From a virus, in the IMG/VR virus record IMGVR_UViG_3300034093_001970, positions 1-33,470 of that record: a stretch of 33,470 nucleotides of DNA. One strand, written 5' to 3'. Shown piece by piece: positions 26,220 through 32,831 of the stretch. The number at the start of each line of letters is the position of its first letter. Position 1 is the first letter of the stretch. A program made the translations under genes and the position numbers. The notes beneath the pieces were generated by a model, which was given only the letters and a program-made list of their open reading frames with translations, did no database searches and had not been told where the DNA came from.

Positions 26220-26355
26220 CTACCTTAAACCTAATGGTTTGAGGCTTTCCAACCTTCGTTGGAAACTTTAGATGTTTCGTAGCTTGTGCACACAGCCAAT
26301 TAAGGGTAGGTGTCTTATTTCAGCTCCACATCTGTAATCGTATGTCCCGTACGAT
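26220..26355 (-). ncRNA. Putative pseudoknotted structured RNA ahead of the helicase gene
   Basis: Non-coding 209-base gap (26190-26398), clearly richer in G+C than its surroundings. Visible pairings: hairpin 26246-26253 with 26258-26265 (8 perfect pairs, 4-base loop); hairpin 26227-26231 with 26236-26240; hairpin 26337-26342 with 26350-26355; closing stem CTACCTT (26220-26226) with AAGGGTAG (26302-26309, one bulged G); GGCT 26243-26246 with AGCC 26294-26297 (sharing one base with the 8-pair hairpin). AGATGT (26270-26275) inside the closing stem can pair with ACATCT (26328-26333) outside it, a pseudoknot, extended by AGCT 26281-26284 with 26322-26325. The strand is assigned from the surrounding operon; a plus-strand RNA or a DNA-level origin structure is possible. 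No known RNA class was recognised. Confidence 0.6.
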
Positions 26356-26387
26356 ATTATTATTAAAAATATTCTAACTTATCTTTA

Positions 26388-26396
26388 TATAAATAT
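26388..26396 (-). promoter_or_regulatory. Recurrent ATATTTATA element before the structured RNA
   Basis: The minus strand reads ATATTTATA just past the stop of the 163-aa gene and 33 bases before the first hairpin of the structured element. This placement suits a promoter for the RNA and helicase transcript, but no experiment is implied. Confidence 0.35.
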
Positions 26397-26398
26397 TC

Positions 26399-26890
26399 CT
26401 AAAGTTCAATTGAATCGTATTCGTGAGTATAATTTTTTCTAGATAATGAATATCTAATTTCACTAACTAATTTAGGAATTAAGTCTTTAATATCAACTTG
26501 ATATCTTACTTTAGTAGGGAAGAAATTACCAGAGAAAGACCCCTTTGCAATATTTACTACACCATCCTCAGTGAATTTATTTATATCGATATAGAAAATA
26601 TCTTCATTCTCGAAAATATTTGCTACTTTTTTACTTTCCACTTGTTGTTCTTTATATGGATTATAAAATTCCCAAAGATAATCAATTGATTTCTTTTTAA
26701 GGTCACTTGGGATGATTCCATGTCCGCCCATTGTTCCATTGTTCATTCCCACTAAAGAATCAACCATTTCTTTAATCTCTAAAGAGTTAATACATTCAGG
26801 ATTGAAATTTTCAACACTGAAATTTCTTGCACAAATAATTTTGTTTCTGTTATTAATGTACAATACGAATTCTACTTTTTGCATTTCCAT
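26399..26890 (-). CDS. Unknown protein in replication operon (163 aa)
   Basis: A soluble 163-residue protein starting MEMQKVEFVLYINNRNKIIC, with a Gly-rich middle (GMNNGTMGGHGI) followed by DLKKKSIDYLWEFYNPY and a C-terminal strand-helix region (KVRYQVDIKDLIPKLVSEIRY). It lies 23 bases after the exonuclease gene and just before the structured RNA element. There is no membrane segment, signal peptide or Cys cluster. I recognise no family. The operon context suggests a replication or recombination accessory protein, for example the position of a helicase loader or assembly factor, but no motif supports a specific role. Confidence 0.75.
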   Translation of the reverse strand: MEMQKVEFVLYINNRNKIICARNFSVENFNPECINSLEIKEMVDSLVGMNNGTMGGHGIIPSDLKKKSIDYLWEFYNPYKEQQVESKKVANIFENEDIFYIDINKFTEDGVVNIAKGSFSGNFFPTKVRYQVDIKDLIPKLVSEIRYSLSRKNYTHEYDSIEL

Positions 26891-26913
26891 GATACTAATT
26901 GTTTATTTATTTA

Positions 26914-27975
26914 TTATATTATATTGTTATTTTTTTCTCGTTCTATTAATTTTTTAAATGGCATTAGATATTCTCCTATTCTTTCTTCACCTACCTTTTT
27001 ATCAATACCATCTCTTTTCATTTTCTCATAAACTGATTTGGTTCCTCCGTATTCTCCTAAAGTAAAATATCCATTTATTAAACTCTCAACATTCTTTTTA
27101 GCTTCTTTAGTTAATAATGGGTTTGATAAATCAACTAATAGTTTATTAATTTGATATATTTTATCCCCTTGAACACCCACCGTTACTTTATTAATGATAT
27201 TATCAATAAATTTAAATGGTATTTTCTTTTCATTTATTCTTTGTGTTTGTATTCCTCTTGCCAATTCTATAATCTCTTCTAATTCTACTTTTCTTTCTTT
27301 TAATATCGGGAAGGTTTCTATTAACTTTGTCTCACTTAAACCTTTTATTCCTTTTATATTATCTGTTGTATCACCACAAATTATTTTTATTAATGCTACG
27401 TTATCTAAATGAAACCCTTTAATCTCAAAAAAATTATCTTTTGTAACAAACATCTTCTTTTGGCAATGATACATTAAAACATTTTCATTTATTAACTGAT
27501 ATAAATCACTATCGCTTGAACATATTGTTATTCTTTCATTATCTTCCTTGTGATTGCAAATATACGCAATAAAATCATCTGCTTCAACAGTTTCGTCAGA
27601 TAATTGTTTAATAAATAATTCTGATAAATATTCTGTTACTTTAAATTGTTGTTCTAAGTAGGATGGGTCATCTGGTTTTGAACCAGTTACGAAATCTTTA
27701 TTGCGATTTGCTTTATATGCTGAATAAATATCATATCGTAATTTACCACTTAATATACCATCCCAAAATACATAAACTGAATGATATAAATTCTCATTCA
27801 ATAATTTTCTTAGTACTGTAATAAATTGGTAGAGTCCTCCGATATGTTGACCATTTGAATTATATTCATTTTTAGCACCGCAGTACCCTAATTTAAATAA
27901 TGCATTACCATCTACTATTAATATATTTTTATATATAATTCTTTCTGTAGCTTGTCTTGGTGGGAGTTTATTCAC
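26914..27975 (-). CDS. 5'-3' exonuclease, FEN/T4 RNase H-like
   Basis: A 353-residue flap endonuclease/5'-exonuclease family protein that removes RNA primers and flaps during lagging-strand synthesis. Metal-binding acidic motifs appear in order: LIVDGNALF (D22), RYDIYSAYKANR, VEADDFIAY near residues 130-140, CSSDSDLYQL, and GDTTDNIKGIKGLSE, the last marking the helix-3-turn-helix that binds DNA. The start is a GTG (complement of 27973-27975); an in-frame TGA lies just upstream and the nearby ATG at 27982 is in another frame that stops after four codons. A hairpin element in its leader (28013-28055) may end recombinase transcription or modulate this gene. Confidence 0.9.
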   Translation of the reverse strand: MNKLPPRQATERIIYKNILIVDGNALFKLGYCGAKNEYNSNGQHIGGLYQFITVLRKLLNENLYHSVYVFWDGILSGKLRYDIYSAYKANRNKDFVTGSKPDDPSYLEQQFKVTEYLSELFIKQLSDETVEADDFIAYICNHKEDNERITICSSDSDLYQLINENVLMYHCQKKMFVTKDNFFEIKGFHLDNVALIKIICGDTTDNIKGIKGLSETKLIETFPILKERKVELEEIIELARGIQTQRINEKKIPFKFIDNIINKVTVGVQGDKIYQINKLLVDLSNPLLTKEAKKNVESLINGYFTLGEYGGTKSVYEKMKRDGIDKKVGEERIGEYLMPFKKLIEREKNNNII

Positions 27976-28012
27976 GATTCATTGTATCAAAGGGTTAAAA
28001 ATTAAATTAATA

Positions 28013-28055
28013 AGGGAGGAGAAGACCAGCGGTCATTACTCCGCTGGAACTCCCT
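28013..28055 (-). terminator. Strong two-part hairpin between recombinase and exonuclease genes
   Basis: Perfect 7-pair GC-rich stem CCAGCGG (28026-28032) with CCGCTGG (28041-28047), flanked by a second stem AGGGAG (28013-28018) with CTCCCT (28050-28055). On the minus strand it is followed by TTATTAATTTAATTTTTAA. It could be a terminator or attenuator after the recombinase gene; the U tract is interrupted, so partial termination or mRNA-end protection are alternatives. Confidence 0.5.
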
Positions 28056-28074
28056 AAGTAGTTACACTACAATA

Positions 28075-29187
28075 TTAATCAGCCATATCTTCATCTGATA
28101 GTTCTTTCTTGAACTCTTCTTTTATAATTTTAAAATCATCCATTGTTGTATTAAGATGTTTTAAAATATAATCACGATGTTCTTTTTTGTAATCCTCAAT
28201 TTTATCTGGATTCCAATATCCATGTGGTGTTGATGCTAACTTACCTTGTTCGATAATTCCATTAACTTGGTTTTTCTCACATCTTACTTTAGTTTCAATA
28301 CCAAATTCATATGTTTGACCACCTGAAGTTGCTTTTAATTTAGACGTACTATGTGTTAGAATACCACCGAAATGAATAATGATTCTTGGTGAATAGAAGA
28401 ATGCTTCGCCACCTTTATGTTTAATAACTGCGTTCATATTATCTAACCATATTTTTTGAACTACTGCAAATGTATTAATATATGGTTTACCTTCTCTTCT
28501 AGAAGAAGGAATTCTATGATTTACTAATGATTTAAAAGCAGATTCCATTGCACCTGCATTCCATTGATTATTAGATGAATTTGAGGTTGCTGACTTATAT
28601 CCATTAATTGAGCCCACTGAATCCCATAAAAAACATAAATTTCTTTGTAGTTTTTCTTCTTTTTGTAAATCCAATAAATCACTCATGAATTTTGCAACAT
28701 CTTCGATAACAGCTTCATCTCTTAATTGTTTTGATTCTGTTTTACTATTTTCATAGTTAAAATTACCATATTTATTTAAGAGGTCTTCACTTGTTACTAG
28801 AATAAAATCACCTTCATAATTAATTTCACCAGTTTCTTCATCAACTACTTCCTCAAATTTAACCCCGATGTTAGCTGCATGTTCCCAATTCCAGTTTCCT
28901 TCAGTTTCAATGATTACAGCTAAATCACCAATTTTTTGACAACCAGCTACCGCTTCATAAATTGCAGTTGATTTTCCTGTATTTGAGTAACCTCTGAATG
29001 ACATAAAAAATCCTCTTGGGATACCTGGAATTTTTAATGCTTCATGAAATGAATCTGATAATGGAATCCAAGATAATTCTTTATCTTTAACTGTTTGTCC
29101 TAATCCATTATCTTTTTTAAATTTTGTTAAATCGAAATCACCTTTTTTAATTGGTTCCTTTTTTCTTTCGGGTTTTTTATTTGACAT
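28075..29187 (-). CDS. uvsX: RecA/UvsX-like recombinase
   Basis: A 370-residue strand-exchange ATPase of the RecA/UvsX group, acting in recombination-dependent replication and repair. Walker A GYSNTGKST is at about residues 66-74, a Walker B-like strand LCFLWDSVGS near residue 195, and NTFAVVQKIW with IKHKGGEAFFYSPRIIIHFGG gives the L1/L2-like DNA-binding region. The start is taken at ATG 29187 (MSNKKPERKK); an in-frame TTG at 29211 would add eight residues of no family character. A Lys/Glu/Asp-rich acidic C-terminus is typical. Position between the SSB and FEN genes fits a T4-like replication-recombination module. A related RecA-fold ATPase role cannot be excluded. Confidence 0.87.
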   Translation of the reverse strand: MSNKKPERKKEPIKKGDFDLTKFKKDNGLGQTVKDKELSWIPLSDSFHEALKIPGIPRGFFMSFRGYSNTGKSTAIYEAVAGCQKIGDLAVIIETEGNWNWEHAANIGVKFEEVVDEETGEINYEGDFILVTSEDLLNKYGNFNYENSKTESKQLRDEAVIEDVAKFMSDLLDLQKEEKLQRNLCFLWDSVGSINGYKSATSNSSNNQWNAGAMESAFKSLVNHRIPSSRREGKPYINTFAVVQKIWLDNMNAVIKHKGGEAFFYSPRIIIHFGGILTHSTSKLKATSGGQTYEFGIETKVRCEKNQVNGIIEQGKLASTPHGYWNPDKIEDYKKEHRDYILKHLNTTMDDFKIIKEEFKKELSDEDMAD

Positions 29188-29217
29188 ATAACTTTTTTGT
29201 CTTAAAAACAATTAATA

Positions 29218-29364
29218 CAGAGGTCGAAGCCACTTTTATCGAAGGGGAACGTTTTTTTGAATTCCTTAACTCCGACCTCTGAAATTAACCTTATTTATAA
29301 ACTACCAATTTTACTTGGCTCATGGCTTGTTTATGATAGCCCTAATGAAACACTATGAAACACT
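29218..29364 (-). promoter_or_regulatory. Structured leader of the recombinase gene
   Basis: Most of the 190-base gap between the SSB stop and the recombinase ATG. A perfect 9-pair stem CAGAGGTCG (29218-29226) with CGACCTCTG (29273-29281) encloses 46 bases. Further upstream on the minus strand are CCAA/TTGG (29304-29307 with 29314-29317) and GGCT/AGCC (29317-29320 with 29338-29341) pairings. After the main stem the minus strand reads TATTAATTGTTTTTAAG, similar to the sequence following the hairpin at 28013-28055. Likely an RNA-level control element or processing site; T4 controls gene 32 by a leader pseudoknot, but homology is not claimed. Confidence 0.45.
29345..29364. repeat. Tandem 10-bp repeat, two copies
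   Basis: ATGAAACACT occurs twice in direct succession (29345-29354 and 29355-29364) in the SSB-recombinase intergenic region, next to the GGCT/AGCC hairpin. Function unknown; could bind a regulator such as the SSB itself. Confidence 0.6.
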
Positions 29365-29377
29365 AAACAACATTCTA

Positions 29378-30292
29378 TTAAAAAGGAACATCATCATCAT
29401 CACTTTCTTCAATTGAAGCACCTAATGATATCTCATTATTTCCTTTAGTAAATTCTTCGATTCTAGCTAATTGTTTTTTCTCCATATCAGCTTTATCTAC
29501 AAATTTACTTGCATCTTTATCCCACATTGGTTCTCCGCCTTTTACGATGATTTCAAGATATTCATATGACTTAACACCATAAACATCTTCCCATGTTCTT
29601 GCATCTGCCAACCATTCTTTAGATTGTGTATCATCAGCACTTACAGGAGTCATTTCTTTATTAGCAGTGATACTTGTGATACTTGCATTACCTTTTTGGT
29701 CTCTACCTAAGTGAATGGTAATGTCTTTACCTTCTTTAGGGTCAATAAAATAACCTTCTTCTTCCAATAAAATCATAATTTTATCCATTACACCACTTCC
29801 TCTTGAGTCATGATTAAATCTCCAAAATTTAATTCCTTCATCCTCTTTACCACGTTCAATTAGTTTTACAACATACATCTTTCTAGAGTTGTATTTCTTT
29901 GCAACAGCTCTATCAGATTCAATCTGACTCTCACTTTTATTAAATACCTTACCAGTAGCTTCATCCGTATCGGTTTTAGAGTATAATTGTTCTCTAGCCT
30001 GACAAAATGGACATGGTTTGTCATAAGTATGTTTAAGACATACAAATTTCTTATATTCTCCATTAATTTCAACACTATGAACGTGTAATTCTACAAATGG
30101 TGAGCTTTCGCCATCAGCTGCAGGTAAAATTCTAATTACTTTTTTAGCTTTTTTCTCTGTTTTAGGGAAAAACGTACTAAAATAATTTTTTAAGTCAAAA
30201 GTTTTCTCTTTTTTAACTTGTTTTTTTGTTGTGTTGTCTTCGTACTGCTTTAAGATTGCACTTAATGCATCATTCTTTTTTTCTGTGCTCAT
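29378..30292 (-). CDS. 32: Single-stranded DNA-binding protein, T4 gp32-like
   Basis: A 304-residue ssDNA-binding protein that coats replication intermediates and coordinates helicase and recombinase. An N-terminal basic segment (KKQVKKEK) precedes the core, whose zinc site is C85-x2-H88-x5-C94-x2-C97 (CLKHTYDKPCPFC), comparable to the His/Cys zinc site of gp32. Core aromatic and basic residues (MYVVKLIERG, IKFWRFNHDSRGSG) fit the OB-fold. The last residues SDDDDVPF are an acidic tail ending like bacterial SSB (DDDIPF), which recruits partner proteins. It heads the SSB, recombinase, exonuclease, helicase order. Confidence 0.88.
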   Translation of the reverse strand: MSTEKKNDALSAILKQYEDNTTKKQVKKEKTFDLKNYFSTFFPKTEKKAKKVIRILPAADGESSPFVELHVHSVEINGEYKKFVCLKHTYDKPCPFCQAREQLYSKTDTDEATGKVFNKSESQIESDRAVAKKYNSRKMYVVKLIERGKEDEGIKFWRFNHDSRGSGVMDKIMILLEEEGYFIDPKEGKDITIHLGRDQKGNASITSITANKEMTPVSADDTQSKEWLADARTWEDVYGVKSYEYLEIIVKGGEPMWDKDASKFVDKADMEKKQLARIEEFTKGNNEISLGASIEESDDDDVPF

Positions 30293-30327
30293 GTTTCTAA
30301 ATTTAAATATATAATTGTTGTTATTTA

Positions 30328-30657
30328 CTAAAGTAATTGCCCATTATCATTCATTAAACTTGAAAATTCATCAATTAATGACTTTGTGTAAATTGGGTCT
30401 CTTAGAATTGGATAATCCTTTTCTAATTTTGCAATAATTAACTTTACTACTTCAATATTAGTACCTTCTGGTAGATGTTTCTTTGGGCGAAACTCTTTCG
30501 GAAGGTCTTCATGATTTCCTTCGTAAACATATTTATTGTGTTTTTGTGATGATTCATCTGTTTTTGTTAGAGAACCGATTTTATTCATTATATCAGATAT
30601 TTGTTCTTCTGACATACCATTAAACATCTCTAATATTTTACTTGCATTATCTTTCAT
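30328..30657 (-). CDS. Small unknown protein upstream of SSB (109 aa)
   Basis: A 109-residue, charged, mainly helical protein starting MKDNASKILEMFNGMSEEQI; the middle is polar (KHNKYVYEGNHEDLPKEFRPKK) and the C-terminal half is predicted helical (VVKLIIAKLEKDYPIL). It is the first gene of the replication transcript, with a TAGATTTG promoter element 23 bases upstream, and ends 35 bases before SSB. No family recognised. Small accessory or regulatory function is a guess from position. Confidence 0.7.
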   Translation of the reverse strand: MKDNASKILEMFNGMSEEQISDIMNKIGSLTKTDESSQKHNKYVYEGNHEDLPKEFRPKKHLPEGTNIEVVKLIIAKLEKDYPILRDPIYTKSLIDEFSSLMNDNGQLL

Positions 30658-30680
30658 TACTTAAAACTTTTAAGGTTTTA

Positions 30681-30712
30681 CAAATCTACTATATAATTAA
30701 TTTTTATACAAT
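30681..30712 (-). promoter_or_regulatory. Host-type promoter of the replication operon
   Basis: On the minus strand ATTG (30709-30712), 20 bases, then TAGATTTG (30681-30688), close to the Bacteroidota TTTG-N19-21-TAnnTTTG consensus, 23 bases before the ATG at 30657. It follows a terminator, which supports a new transcription unit starting here. Confidence 0.6.
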
Positions 30713-30797
30713 AGTTTTATTTTATTTTTTTATTTATTTTTTATTAAAACACTGATTTATAATCCTTTATATATAAAAATAAAAAATATAAAGGGAC

Positions 30798-30826
30798 AAA
30801 AAAGGAGGTTATTAGCCTCCTTTTAT
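30798..30826 (-). terminator. Rho-independent terminator after the acidic 247-aa gene
   Basis: AAAAGGAGG (30800-30808) pairs perfectly with CCTCCTTTT (30816-30824) around the 7-base loop TTATTAG, with T-rich flanks on both sides. It lies 22 bases past the stop at 30847 in the minus direction, ending that transcript. The symmetric A/T flanks could let it act in both directions. Confidence 0.85.
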
Positions 30827-30846
30827 ATTTTTAAGGGTGAATTGTT

Positions 30847-31590
30847 TTAGATATCCTCTTCTTCGTACTCATTAGCACTGAAGGAGTTTTTAAGTGTATT
30901 TGGATTGTAGTCAGATTCGATTGCATCTTTATCTAAAACATATTCTTGTTCTTTTTTCTCACCATTTTTATTCATAACATCATAAATACCTTCTTTTTCA
31001 GACCAGTAGTCAGTTAATTTTTGATTAAATGGATAAGAAGATAAAGACCTCATTTCTAATCTTTCTTCTGGTGTTGGATTTCTTTTCTCAATTTCTTGTT
31101 CTAAATTATCAATTTTAGTTGATAATGCAGACATAGCTGATAATCTTGATTCTAATTCTTTAAAATTATTTAATAACTCTTCCATTTTAGAATTAGATTG
31201 TTCAGCAGCCGCTTTAGCTTCTTCACTACCTTTCACTATTGATGTAACATCAACTTCTACTTCATCACCGTTATCTGTCATTTCTGGTGCATCAACTGGT
31301 GGTACATCCAATGGATTAATATCTTCTGGTGCTCCCATATCATCTAGATTAGCATCACCAGTTAAATCTTCAACTTCAGCATCACCTGATAAGTCTACAA
31401 CTTCTTTATTATCTTCTGGTAAATCTAATTCTGGTTCAGCATCAGCCTCTGGATTTTCTTCATCTTCTCCAAGGATTAAATCCTTACCTTCTTCATCTTT
31501 ACCTTTAATATCATCTTCACCAACATAAAATGAATATTCATTTATTGCTTTGAATCTTTTTAAAGTCTCGTTTAAATCTTTCTTTTGCAT
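30847..31590 (-). CDS. Highly acidic coiled-coil protein, unknown (247 aa)
   Basis: Residues about 20-110 are extremely rich in Asp and Glu with Pro and Val (LDLPEDNKEVVDLSGDAEVE), probably disordered. About 115-175 form an Ala/Glu/Leu-rich coiled coil (FKELESRLSAMSALSTKIDN), followed by NPTPEERLEMRS and a charged C-terminal region. There is no signal peptide or membrane segment. Strongly acidic coiled-coil proteins in T4-like phages are often head-scaffold or internal proteins, but acidic DNA-mimic or chaperone roles are equally open. It is followed by a clear terminator and preceded by a 55-codon gene. Confidence 0.75.
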   Translation of the reverse strand: MQKKDLNETLKRFKAINEYSFYVGEDDIKGKDEEGKDLILGEDEENPEADAEPELDLPEDNKEVVDLSGDAEVEDLTGDANLDDMGAPEDINPLDVPPVDAPEMTDNGDEVEVDVTSIVKGSEEAKAAAEQSNSKMEELLNNFKELESRLSAMSALSTKIDNLEQEIEKRNPTPEERLEMRSLSSYPFNQKLTDYWSEKEGIYDVMNKNGEKKEQEYVLDKDAIESDYNPNTLKNSFSANEYEEEDI

Positions 31591-31603
31591 ATTGGTTTTA
31601 TAA

Positions 31604-31771
31604 TTAAAATAATAATTCTCTACCGTCTTCTGTTATAAATTTTTTATTAACTCTTTCAGTTAAACTTCTGTCCTTAATAAGACAGTCTTCACCAGTACAT
31701 TCTTCTTGATTGTTTACTTCAAGAAAATCATCTAGTTTTTTACTTAAATCTACTTTTTTAGGGTTAGCCAT
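31604..31771 (-). CDS. Small charged protein with CxxxxC (55 aa)
   Basis: A complete 55-codon frame from ATG at 31769-31771 to TAA at 31604-31606, filling the gap between the 247-aa and 134-aa genes. The protein starts MANPKKVDLSKKLDDF, contains CTGEDC with two Cys, and ends ITEDGRELLF. Charged, soluble, no membrane segment. An ATATTTATA element lies 14 bases upstream. Coding density and tight fit between same-strand neighbours support it; function unknown. Confidence 0.7.
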   Translation of the reverse strand: MANPKKVDLSKKLDDFLEVNNQEECTGEDCLIKDRSLTERVNKKFITEDGRELLF

Positions 31772-31785
31772 AATAAATCGTTTAT

Positions 31786-31794
31786 TATAAATAT
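31786..31794 (-). promoter_or_regulatory. Recurrent ATATTTATA element
   Basis: The minus strand reads ATATTTATA 14 bases before the ATG of the 55-codon gene (31771), the same distance as at 12686 from its gene. Candidate phage promoter or start-site element. Confidence 0.35.
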
Positions 31795-31801
31795 CTTAAT
31801 T

Positions 31802-32206
31802 TTAGAAAAAAGTACGTTTAATGGGACTTATAATTAACTGATTACCTTTGTTTAATATGATTTTATATTGGTAGTTATCCCAATTGATTTTATGAGCTTT
31901 AAAATCAATATTACCACTATCTAGATTAGTTTCTTCCTCTATTAATTTGTTTAATGCATTAATAGTGTAAATCGCATTACCTTTCTTATGTATCGGTATT
32001 GTATTGTGATGTATTTCTCTAACATTTATAATGATATCTTGTATTTGGGTATACTTAAATGTTATAATTATATTACTTTTATCATCTAAATTTTCAAAGA
32101 AGAAAACTTCTGTCTTTTTTATATTTAATTTCTCCTCTATGGATGTCAGAAAATAACCCACTCTATCTAATGGTACAAAGGCAGCAAATAATGTGGTTTT
32201 ATTCAT
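31802..32206 (-). CDS. Small unknown protein (134 aa)
   Basis: A 134-residue protein starting MNKTTLFAAFVPLDRVGYFL and ending in a basic, Phe-rich tail (PIKRTFF). The middle is strand-rich with Ile/Thr/Lys (NIIITFKYTQIQDIIINV) and includes IHHNTIPIHKK. Its first 8 bases overlap the end of the 198-aa gene, so the two are co-translated. No signal peptide or known motif; function unknown. Confidence 0.7.
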   Translation of the reverse strand: MNKTTLFAAFVPLDRVGYFLTSIEEKLNIKKTEVFFFENLDDKSNIIITFKYTQIQDIIINVREIHHNTIPIHKKGNAIYTINALNKLIEEETNLDSGNIDFKAHKINWDNYQYKIILNKGNQLIISPIKRTFF

Positions 32207-32795
32207 TTAGTATGGCAAAATAAGGGATATATTTATTATTTTCAAGTGAATCTGTTAATTCTTCTTTATATTTAATAATTATATCATTTTTTACCAAAGT
32301 ACCATTAGTTAATTTTTTTATTTTATTAAAAATCTTTACTGGGTTAAGACCAAGATACACTAGAAGTTCTTTATCTATACCAAATATAAAATTATCACAG
32401 TAAATATAAATCATTCTATTATTTTCATAATAATAGAATTTGGTTGTGTTTTTTATTTTTAATATTAATTTTTTTATTGATGCTAATTTCATTTGTATTA
32501 AATCAACAAAGAAATATTTCGGTTTACTTTTAAATATATTATAAGATGTATGTATAAAATTTTTAGTGTCTAGGACATATGATTGTCTATCTACTTTCTT
32601 GGAATATGTCCAATAAATTAAATTATTATATTTTTTATTAAGGGCACTAACATCTGGAAAATGTTCTTTCATTAATTTAAAATCAATAATTAATGTCGGT
32701 AATTCTGGAATTGTTTTATCAATAGAGTCAACGACATTGAATGTTATTGGGTATTCTATTTTAGTACTTGATACTACATTTGCAATAAACTTCAT
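32199..32795 (-). CDS. Unknown protein (198 aa)
   Basis: A Lys/Ile/Asn/Tyr-rich protein of 198 residues starting MKFIANVVSSTKIEYPITF, with an aromatic core (NLIYWTYSKK, FYYYENNRMIYIYCDNFIFG) and a basic helical C-terminal part. No membrane anchor or signal is evident and no family is recognised. The composition is like that of many early, host-takeover phage proteins, but that is a weak inference. A TATATTTG element ends 4 bases before its ATG, so it starts a new transcript just after the GH19 gene. Confidence 0.7.
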   Translation of the reverse strand: MKFIANVVSSTKIEYPITFNVVDSIDKTIPELPTLIIDFKLMKEHFPDVSALNKKYNNLIYWTYSKKVDRQSYVLDTKNFIHTSYNIFKSKPKYFFVDLIQMKLASIKKLILKIKNTTKFYYYENNRMIYIYCDNFIFGIDKELLVYLGLNPVKIFNKIKKLTNGTLVKNDIIIKYKEELTDSLENNKYIPYFAILNE

Positions 32796-32799
32796 ATTG

Positions 32800-32831
32800 C
32801 AAATATACTAAAAATATTATAAAGATGTAAT
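32800..32831 (-). promoter_or_regulatory. Host-type promoter of the 198-aa gene
   Basis: On the minus strand ATTA (32828-32831), 20 bases, then TATATTTG (32800-32807), ending 4 bases before the ATG at 32795. It overlaps the stop region of the GH19 gene and implies a nearly leaderless message. Confidence 0.5.

Noticed and set aside
26220-26355. tRNA or hammerhead ribozyme in the helicase leader
   Set aside because: No T-arm GGTTC-type sequence, no 7-pair acceptor with CCA-like end at tRNA spacing, and no CTGANGA core of a hammerhead.
29188-29211. TTG start for the recombinase, eight residues earlier
   Set aside because: ATG at 29187 begins a typical charged N-terminus; the added residues look like leader sequence.
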